From: Candidatus Galligastranaerophilus intestinigallinarum
Lineage (GTDB): Bacteria > Cyanobacteriota > Vampirovibrionia > Gastranaerophilales > Gastranaerophilaceae
Reading direction: 5' to 3'
DNA: 6,483 nt
Assembly (NCBI GenBank): GCA_018715855.1
Contig: DVKW01000228.1
Location: 1-6,483 of the forward strand
Shown here: positions 1 through 4,179 of the stretch, piece after piece
Layout of the letters: each line of letters starts with the position of its first letter
Numbering within the stretch: position 1 is the first letter of the stretch
Position numbers and translations under genes: made by a program
Notes under the pieces: model-generated
Database searches by the model: none
What the model saw: the letters and a program-made list of their open reading frames with translations, nothing else
Told to the model about the DNA's origin: nothing

Positions 1-677
1 GCTTTAATTTCTGAACCGGGGTGGCAATCGCCTATAATAACAACGTTGCCGTCATAATCAACGGTTTGGCCGTTTCTTAGTGTTTGGTTTATATAAATTG
101 TGTCTTTTGTATCAATTACAACCGTTTCATCTGTTGGAACGGCATAAAAATCAACTTCTTCATCTTGCAAAAATTCTGCATTTTCTTTTTCATCAGCTTT
201 TCTGTAAACGCCGATTACTTGTTTTTGAATTTCGGGTTCATCTGTTGATTCGCTTTTTATAAGTTCAACAGTTTTTGGTTTTTCTTCTTCTTGCTGTTCT
301 TCTTTGTTTTCAAAACCTGTTTTAAATTCTTCTCTAAGGTCATCCAGTTTTGCATTTTGAATATCGTTAAAAGATTCGCTTGAAATAGAAATTAATTCAG
401 GCCTTTCTTTAGAAGCTTCAATACCCATTTCTAAGCAAATATCTTTAATTAAAACATTAGATGTTTCAACAAAATTTAGTTTTGAACCGTAGCTTTCAAT
501 TAAAGATTTAATAAAAACCATTTGTGATTGGTTAACTTTGTTGTCGCCCAATTTTAATTTAATTGATGCGTTTTTTGCTTTTTCATCTTCAAGCGCTGCA
601 ATAACGCTATCTGCAAGCATTTTAGGGTCTTCAATTGAAGACAGGTCAATTTCATAAATATTTTCAATGTTTTGCAT
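1..677 (-). CDS. minC: Septum site-determining protein MinC (3' end of gene cut off by the window edge)
   Basis: MinC inhibits FtsZ polymerisation away from midcell, working with the membrane ATPase MinD in the cytoplasm. The open frame gives 225 residues with no stop before the window edge. The call rests on residues about 193-225, where a TLRNGQ element leads into DGNVVIIGDCHPGSE; this matches the start of the MinC C-terminal beta-helix domain (family pattern RSGQ..., then GDVVVxGDVNPGxE). The later turns of that domain lie outside the window. Residues 1-105 are less recognisable and would hold the FtsZ-inhibiting N-domain. They are followed by an acidic, Glu/Lys-rich linker (about 106-150). 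The ATG at 675-677 was chosen because it is the first start in the frame; the ribosome-binding site is weak (GCGGG about 8 nt upstream). It lies 102 nt downstream of the lemA-like gene on the same strand. minD might follow beyond the edge. A FapA/DUF342-type beta-helix protein is the main alternative. Confidence 0.78.
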   Translation of the reverse strand, partial: MQNIENIYEIDLSSIEDPKMLADSVIAALEDEKAKNASIKLKLGDNKVNQSQMVFIKSLIESYGSKLNFVETSNVLIKDICLEMGIEASKERPELISISSESFNDIQNAKLDDLREEFKTGFENKEEQQEEEKPKTVELIKSESTDEPEIQKQVIGVYRKADEKENAEFLQDEEVDFYAVPTDETVVIDTKDTIYINQTLRNGQTVDYDGNVVIIGDCHPGSEIK

Positions 678-693
678 TTTATAAACCCGCTTT

Positions 694-723
694 TTTATAT
701 ATTTATGATAAAAACCATGACAT
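694..723 (-). promoter_or_regulatory. Tentative promoter for minC
   Basis: On the minus strand an ATGTCA (-35-like, 4 of 6) at 718-723 is followed after 18 nt by TATAAA (-10-like, 5 of 6) at 694-699. Transcription would start about 10 nt before the minC ATG. In DNA this AT-rich such a match can occur by chance, and read-through from the lemA-like gene is equally possible. Confidence 0.25.
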
Positions 724-761
724 AAAAGGGGTTTAAAAACAATTATTTGTAAAGAAGGTTT

Positions 762-775
762 ACCTTAAATAAGGT
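762..775. other. Short palindrome between lemA-like gene and minC
   Basis: ACCTTA and TAAGGT flank a 2-nt centre, five bases past the lemA-like stop codon. An AAGGTTT heptamer occurs at 755-761 and again at 771-777, so part of the palindrome is duplicated. There is no T-tract, so it is a poor intrinsic terminator. It could be an operator half-site pair or an mRNA 3'-end hairpin; the role is unknown. Confidence 0.35.
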
Positions 776-779
776 TTAA

Positions 780-1364
780 TTAAATTTCATCTTCATCAAT
801 GTAGTTGTCGCCAAATTCTTCAACATTTGTAACGTTAAAAGAAATTATTTCATCTTGGTTTTTGTTTAAAACCCAAGCTACAACAGAAATTGGGAAAGTA
901 TCCAATAAAACTTTATATTCAAGGTTTTTTGCATTGTAAATTCTTATTGCTTCGCCCACTAAATATTCGCTTTCAACAATTGCATTTAAAGCGCTTTGAA
1001 TTTCTGTGTCTTGTTCAATTGAGGGGAAATTTTGCATATTATATTTAATATTTTCTAAAGTATAGTTTATATTATTTTCATCTTGAAGTTTTTTTGAAAT
1101 ATTTTTAATGGAAGGGTCGCTTTCAATTGAATTGTCACACATTTCAATTAATTTGTTTATTTCATCGTGAAAATTTTCCATATGGTTTTTTAAAAAATTA
1201 AGAACATTTTTTAATTTTAAATATCTTATATTTAAAGCATCCGATAAATTGTTCCAAGCAGAATTCAGTTCTTGTTCTTTTTTGTTAATTGTTGCAATTA
1301 TTGTAAAAAAACCCAGAATTAAACCTATAATAAGGCCAATTAAAATTTGTGCAGTTAAATTCAT
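780..1364 (-). CDS. LemA family membrane-anchored protein
   Basis: The 194-residue product has one N-terminal hydrophobic segment (about residues 5-25) and then a long, mostly helical domain. Family signs are the NKKEQELNSAWNNLSDALNIRY stretch just after the membrane segment (about 27-48) and the C-terminal RIYNAKNLEY...FP signature (141-158), matching the LemA pattern of YN, then YN-like, then FP. The tail is very acidic (EDEI end). LemA proteins are small single-pass proteins with a four-helix bundle; their biochemical role is not settled. The start at 1364 is supported by a good Shine-Dalgarno (AGGGAG, 4 nt upstream). The length fits the family (about 180-200). It is divergent from hydE and codirectional with minC 102 nt downstream, so it may share a transcript with minC. 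No usual partner such as a HtpX-type protease or a TPM-domain protein is seen beside it. Confidence 0.8.
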   Translation of the reverse strand: MNLTAQILIGLIIGLILGFFTIIATINKKEQELNSAWNNLSDALNIRYLKLKNVLNFLKNHMENFHDEINKLIEMCDNSIESDPSIKNISKKLQDENNINYTLENIKYNMQNFPSIEQDTEIQSALNAIVESEYLVGEAIRIYNAKNLEYKVLLDTFPISVVAWVLNKNQDEIISFNVTNVEEFGDNYIDEDEI

Positions 1365-1389
1365 CGTTCTCCCTTTTGTTCAAGAATCA

Positions 1390-1418
1390 ATCATAGCGCA
1401 TATTTTATTTTTTTTAAT
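1390..1418 (-). promoter_or_regulatory. Tentative promoter for the lemA-like gene
   Basis: TATGAT (5 of 6 to the -10 consensus, minus strand) lies at 1390-1395. The hexamer 17 nt upstream at 1413-1418, ATTAAA, is a poor -35 (3 of 6). Transcription would begin near 1383, leaving a leader of about 20 nt that contains the AGGGAG ribosome-binding site. Only the -10 is persuasive. Confidence 0.3.
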
Positions 1419-1448
1419 CGTTTATATGAATTATTCAACAATATTATG

Positions 1449-1463
1449 TGTTAATATTTTTTT
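1449..1463 (+). promoter_or_regulatory. Extended -10 promoter abutting the hydE start (likely leaderless)
   Basis: TG at 1449-1450, one spacer base, and TAATAT at 1452-1457 form an extended -10 element (TGn plus a 4-of-6 hexamer). Six T residues follow and then the hydE ATG at 1464, so the expected transcription start falls on or next to the A of the ATG. No Shine-Dalgarno exists in the 30 bases upstream, and no good -35 is visible, which is tolerated by extended -10 promoters. The same arrangement precedes cimA. Confidence 0.5.
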
Positions 1464-2453
1464 ATGGTTGATATGAACAAAAAAGAAATTGTTGATATTT
1501 TAAATTCTGACGATGACAAGCTTTTTTTAATTGCAGATAAAATAAGGCAAGAAAATGTCGGTGATGAAGTTCACCTAAGAGGGTTAATTGAATTTTCAAA
1601 TATTTGCAAAAGAAACTGTTTTTATTGCGGGTTAAGGCGAGATAATAAAAATGTTGAAAGATACAGATTAGATGAAGATGAAATAATAAAAACCGCAAAA
1701 ATGGGGGTAGAAGCCGGCTATAAAACGATAGTTTTGCAATCGGGGGAAGATGAATTTTTCAATATTAAAAAATTAACAAAAATTGTTGAAGAAATTAAAA
1801 AATTTGATGTTGCACTTACATTAAGCATTGGCGAAAAAACGAAAGAAGAATACAGAGAATTAAAAAAAGCAGGTGCAGACAGGTTCTTGCTTCGAATTGA
1901 AACAACAGATGAAGCTTTATATAAAAAATTTCACCCGAATATGGATTTTAAAAACAGAATTAATTGCCTTTATAATTTAAAAGAATTGGGCTATGAAACA
2001 GGAACAGGCTCTCTTGTGGGGCTTCCTTATCAAACAGTTGAAAGTTTGGCTGATGATATTTTATTTTATAAAAAACTTGATAGTGATATGGTAGGCATTG
2101 GCCCTTTTATTCCGCACCCTGATACTCCTTTATTTGGTGAATTAAATGAAAATAATTTTAATTTAGCCTTAAAAATGATGGCAATAACCAGAATAATGAT
2201 GCCAAAAATTAATATTCCCGCAACAACTGCTATGGAAGTTATTAATAAAGATGGCAGAATGATTGCCTTAAAATCGGGCGCAAATGTTATTATGCCAAAT
2301 ATTACAAGTAAATGTTATAAAGAAAAATATGAAATTTACCCCGGAAAAGAAAATTTAAACAATAAAGATGATAATTATAAAAAGCTTTTGGAAGAAAAAA
2401 TAACAAAAATGGGAAGGGTTATTTCAAAAAATAAGGGCTTTAGGAAAATATAA
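1464..2453 (+). CDS. hydE: [FeFe] hydrogenase H-cluster maturase HydE (radical SAM enzyme)
   Basis: HydE is a cytoplasmic radical SAM enzyme that, with HydG and HydF, builds the diiron subcluster of [FeFe] hydrogenase; it acts on an Fe/CO/CN/cysteine precursor made by HydG. The 329-residue product has the CxxxCxxC cluster motif at Cys48, Cys52, Cys55 (CKRNCFYCGLRRDN), preceded by RGLIEFSN. It also has LQSGED (91-96), ETGTGSLVGLP (178-188), MVGIGPFIPHPDTP (209-222), IPATTAM (251-257) and GANVIMPN (272-279), all typical of HydE and colinear with the Thermotoga protein as recalled. PylB (methylornithine synthase) is a relative but fits these segments less well. The C-terminal region after YPGK (292-295) has no cysteine, so the accessory second cluster seen in some HydE proteins is absent. 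GLPYQT replaces the usual GLPGQT. No hydF, hydG or hydrogenase gene is in the window. The ATG at 1464 fits the abutting promoter; an in-frame ATG at 1473 is an alternative. Confidence 0.93.
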   Translation: MVDMNKKEIVDILNSDDDKLFLIADKIRQENVGDEVHLRGLIEFSNICKRNCFYCGLRRDNKNVERYRLDEDEIIKTAKMGVEAGYKTIVLQSGEDEFFNIKKLTKIVEEIKKFDVALTLSIGEKTKEEYRELKKAGADRFLLRIETTDEALYKKFHPNMDFKNRINCLYNLKELGYETGTGSLVGLPYQTVESLADDILFYKKLDSDMVGIGPFIPHPDTPLFGELNENNFNLALKMMAITRIMMPKINIPATTAMEVINKDGRMIALKSGANVIMPNITSKCYKEKYEIYPGKENLNNKDDNYKKLLEEKITKMGRVISKNKGFRKI

Positions 2454-2470
2454 AAATAAATAAAATCCGA

Positions 2471-2486
2471 AACCTTGAAAAAGGTT
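2471..2486 (+). other. GNRA-tetraloop hairpin just after hydE
   Basis: AACCTT (2471-2476) and AAGGTT (2481-2486) form a 6-bp stem closed by a GAAA tetraloop, starting 17 nt after the hydE stop codon and before the terminator. No T-tract follows, so it is not itself a terminator. It could stabilise the hydE mRNA 3' end. The stem shares its ACCTT/AAGGT core with the palindrome at 762-775. Confidence 0.45.
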
Positions 2487-2504
2487 GAAAGAATGGCAAA
2501 AAAC

Positions 2505-2540
2505 AAATGCACCAAAAAACATTATGGTGCATTTTTGTTT
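2505..2540 (+). terminator. Intrinsic terminator of hydE
   Basis: AAATGCACC (2505-2513) pairs with GGTGCATTT (2526-2534), a 9-bp stem extendable by one A-T pair, with a loop of about 10-12 nt. The descending arm runs into TTTTT then GTTT. Read on the minus strand the same hairpin is also followed by a T-rich run (TTTGTTTTTT), so it may back up the rpsO terminator. Confidence 0.85.
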
Positions 2541-2561
2541 AAATTTGTTATTTTTATTTTT

Positions 2562-2588
2562 AAAAAAAGCGGGTGATTAACCCGCTTT
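2562..2588 (-). terminator. Intrinsic terminator of rpsO
   Basis: On the minus strand AAAGCGGGT and ACCCGCTTT form a perfect 9-bp stem (arms at 2580-2588 and 2566-2574) around a 5-nt loop, followed by an uninterrupted run of T residues (complement of 2562-2568). It starts 16 nt after the rpsO stop codon. With the terminator at 2505-2540 it insulates the convergent hydE and rpsO transcripts. Confidence 0.92.
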
Positions 2589-2604
2589 AAAATTTTTCTC
2601 TCTA

Positions 2605-2874
2605 TTATCCTCTTAAGTTTAAGTCTTTAACTAATTTTCTATAGCCTTCGAGGTTATTTTTTCTTAAATAAACAAGCATTCTTTTTCTTTTACCAACCAT
2701 CATCAAAAGGCCTCTTTTTGCTTGAAAGTCTTTTGCGTTGATTTTTAAGTGTTCGGTTAATTCTGCAATTTTTTTAGAAAGCATTGCAACTTGAACTTCG
2801 ATTGAACCTGAATCCTTGCTGTCTTTTCCGAATTTTGAAATAATTTCTTGTTTGTTTTTTAAATTAATTGTCAT
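2605..2874 (-). CDS. rpsO: 30S ribosomal protein S15
   Basis: S15 is a primary 16S rRNA-binding protein that organises the platform of the small subunit. The 89-residue product has the family's exact usual length and its landmarks: DSGSIEVQVAML (21-32), LTEHLK (39-44), KRGLLMMVGKRKRML (53-67) and the LVKDLNLRG end. The start at 2874 is preferred over an in-frame upstream ATG at 2928, because an AAGGA ribosome-binding site lies 9 nt before it and the 18 extra residues (MRTTFVYCDEQDKEGNIK) do not resemble S15. In the rRNA-contact helix, His42 and Asp49 are kept, but the second His of the common HxxxH spacing is Asn46 and the usual Ser is Ala52. It is last in a minus-strand cluster, 88 nt after an unknown gene, has its own promoter and terminator, and lacks its frequent neighbours truB, ribF and pnp here. 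Confidence 0.97.
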   Translation of the reverse strand: MTINLKNKQEIISKFGKDSKDSGSIEVQVAMLSKKIAELTEHLKINAKDFQAKRGLLMMVGKRKRMLVYLRKNNLEGYRKLVKDLNLRG

Positions 2875-2925
2875 TTTAATGTTTCCTTCTTTGTCTTGCT
2901 CATCACAGTACACAAAGGTTGTGCG
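2875..2925 (-). promoter_or_regulatory. rpsO leader, candidate S15 autoregulatory RNA
   Basis: The leader expected from the promoter below is about 50 nt. On the minus strand it holds a hairpin, CACAA-CCT-TTGTG (2911-2923). Its loop and 3' arm contain CTTTGT (2912-2917), which can instead pair with ACAAAG (2889-2894), immediately beside the AAGGA ribosome-binding site (2884-2888). These two pairings are mutually exclusive and one would crowd the ribosome-binding site. S15 is known to repress its own mRNA in several bacteria through varied leader folds. The pairing is seen; regulation is inferred. Confidence 0.4.
2884..2888 (-). promoter_or_regulatory. Ribosome-binding site that fixes the rpsO start
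   Basis: AAGGA on the minus strand, 9 nt upstream of the ATG at 2872-2874. It selects this start over the upstream in-frame ATG at 2928, which lies essentially at the predicted transcription start. Confidence 0.8.
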
Positions 2926-2931
2926 CATTTA

Positions 2932-2960
2932 AGTATCTGACAAACAAAAAATAATGTCAA
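2932..2960 (-). promoter_or_regulatory. Promoter of rpsO
   Basis: A perfect -35 TTGACA (minus strand, 2955-2960) and a -10 GATACT (4 of 6, 2932-2937) are separated by exactly 17 nt. The -35 begins 2 nt after the stop codon of the upstream unknown gene. Transcription would start near 2925. This lets rpsO be expressed independently of the two unknown genes upstream. Confidence 0.7.
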
Positions 2961-2962
2961 TT

Positions 2963-3547
2963 TTATTTTTCCGAATTATTGGAGTTTGGTAATAAATCTT
3001 TAAAACTTTTGTTTTCGGCTTTTAATTCTTTATACTTTTCAACAATTTTTTTACCTGCAAGCGCAATTAAGCTTCCTGCAAGTGCAAATGCAACAATTGT
3101 GCCTCTTTTTTCTGCAAATCTGCCATAAGAAATTGCGTTTGCGCCCCTTTTTGCAAGAATTTCATCTTCGATTGGAACGTTTCTTCTGTCTGTTAAGAAT
3201 TTAATTCCCAAATCGTATGTTTTTTGAAGCATTTTTCTGTCGTTGCTGTCGGGCACATATTTGGCGTTTGTTGCCTGTTCTTTAATTATGCCAAGTTTTC
3301 CTTCAAGCCAAGTTCTTTTAACGTGGGGGTCCATGTTTTTGTATGCATCTTTTATTGAAACTTTTTTGGCATAATCAATATATTTATTTGTTATAACAGT
3401 TTTTTTAACACCGTCTTTAACGGTTTCTCTAACCATTCTTGTGGGCAATTTTGTGTAAGCATAAGTGCCCAAAAGCGCACCTGCACCTGCACCTGCTGCC
3501 ATTGCGCCAATATCGCCCTTGTGTTCCGTTATAACGGGTGGTATCAT
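2963..3547 (-). CDS. Unrecognised protein with two glycine/alanine-rich hydrophobic segments
   Basis: I do not recognise this 194-residue protein. It has a small-residue-rich hydrophobic stretch near the N-terminus (about 14-33, AMAAGAGAGALLGTYAYTKL) and a second one near the C-terminus (about 149-166, TIVAFALAGSLIALAGKK). Between them is a strongly basic, helix-prone region rich in Lys and Asp. The tail is hydrophilic and Lys/Asn/Ser-rich. The two stretches suggest membrane insertion or association as a hairpin with a roughly 115-residue soluble domain between them; there is no clear signal peptidase site. The start at 3547 has an AAGGA about 10 nt upstream. It lies 33 nt after the 161-residue unknown gene and is very likely cotranscribed with it. 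The rpsO promoter begins directly after its stop, so read-through into rpsO is possible. Confidence 0.75.
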   Translation of the reverse strand: MIPPVITEHKGDIGAMAAGAGAGALLGTYAYTKLPTRMVRETVKDGVKKTVITNKYIDYAKKVSIKDAYKNMDPHVKRTWLEGKLGIIKEQATNAKYVPDSNDRKMLQKTYDLGIKFLTDRRNVPIEDEILAKRGANAISYGRFAEKRGTIVAFALAGSLIALAGKKIVEKYKELKAENKSFKDLLPNSNNSEK

Positions 3548-3580
3548 ATTAAATTTTTCCTTATTTTTGTGTGTTTGAAA

Positions 3581-4066
3581 TTAGTTTGTCGTATAAATTC
3601 TTTCAAACGCATACCCTACTTTTGATTCGTTTCGAACCAAATATTTAACAGGGTTTAAAAGTGCGTCTTTGAAATCATACAGTTCATTTTTGCATTTAAC
3701 AAGTTCTTTAAATACGTTTATATTGTCTGAATTAAGATAATCTAAATTAGCGGCAACTCTGAATATAAAATCGGATTGGGTTTGCCCGTTTGCCTTAAAT
3801 TCTTCATCGTTATAAATTTTTTGAGCTTCTTTTATAATTTCAATTTTTTCATCACTTAAATTTGTTTGGCTTAAAAGAAAGCTTATGTCAAAATATTTTA
3901 AATTCGGCATTTTTGCTAAAACTTCAAAATATTTTAAATTTTCCTTTTTTGAAACGGAAACTATTTCTTTAATTTCTTTTTGTGTAAACCTAAACCCTGT
4001 TTTAATTCCGCTATTTACATTTTCAGCGCTATTGAACAGTTCTTTTAAGAATGATAAAAAGCCCAT
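3581..4066 (-). CDS. Unrecognised soluble helical protein
   Basis: I do not recognise this 161-residue protein. The N-terminus (MGFLSFLKELFNSAENV) could form a short amphipathic helix able to touch a membrane, but there is no transmembrane segment. The rest is predicted by eye to be mostly helical and charged, with ENLKYFEVLAKMPNLKYFDI (42-61) containing a small internal repeat: two NLKYF units 13 residues apart (43-47 and 55-59). There is one Cys (in LVKCKNELYDF). The start at 4066 is supported by AAGG about 9-10 nt upstream. It is the first gene of the minus-strand cluster leading to the two-segment hydrophobic protein and rpsO, and is divergent from cimA across 113 nt. The tight spacing to the next gene suggests the two products act together, possibly at the membrane; that is inference only. 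Confidence 0.75.
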   Translation of the reverse strand: MGFLSFLKELFNSAENVNSGIKTGFRFTQKEIKEIVSVSKKENLKYFEVLAKMPNLKYFDISFLLSQTNLSDEKIEIIKEAQKIYNDEEFKANGQTQSDFIFRVAANLDYLNSDNINVFKELVKCKNELYDFKDALLNPVKYLVRNESKVGYAFERIYTTN

Positions 4067-4104
4067 TTAATTTAACCTTACTTCCTTATATTTTATTAAA
4101 AACG

Positions 4105-4139
4105 GTTAAATAAAAAAAATTGCTTTTTGTTAAATAAAA
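4105..4139. repeat. Two direct GTTAAATAAAA repeats in the divergent promoter region
   Basis: An identical 11-nt unit occurs at 4105-4115 and 4129-4139, offset by 24 bases, in the 113-nt region between the unknown 161-residue gene and cimA. This could be a pair of regulator sites for either direction, but runs of A and T make chance recurrence plausible here. I found no convincing minus-strand promoter in this gap. Confidence 0.3.
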
Positions 4140-4163
4140 TATAAACAATTTTAACATTTTTTA

Positions 4164-4179
4164 TGGTATAAATATTTTT
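4164..4179 (+). promoter_or_regulatory. Extended -10 promoter abutting the cimA start (likely leaderless)
   Basis: TG (4164-4165), one base, then TATAAA (4167-4172) gives an extended -10 that matches the TGnTATAAT consensus at all but one position. The ATG at 4180 follows 7 nt after the hexamer, so the predicted start of transcription is the start codon itself. There is no Shine-Dalgarno upstream. A TTAACA at 4151-4156 is too close (10 nt) to act as the -35 for this hexamer. Confidence 0.6.

Noticed and set aside
80..262. Plus-strand open frame of 60 codons opposite minC.
   Set aside because: Antisense to the minC frame, Leu/Phe/His-rich low-complexity product, no ribosome-binding site.
1462..1698. 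Minus-strand open frame opposite hydE.
   Set aside because: It lies fully within hydE in antisense, with low-complexity composition and no ribosome-binding site; a shadow of the real gene.
2875..2928. An 18-residue N-terminal extension of S15 from an upstream in-frame ATG.
   Set aside because: The ATG at 2874 has a proper ribosome-binding site and gives the exact family length; the extension overlaps the leader and is unlike S15, and its ATG would lie at the predicted transcription start.
4105..4139. The two GTTAAATAAAA units as a CRISPR or phage attachment signal.
   Set aside because: Only two copies of a short A/T-rich word, no spacers of regular kind, no integrase or cas gene nearby.
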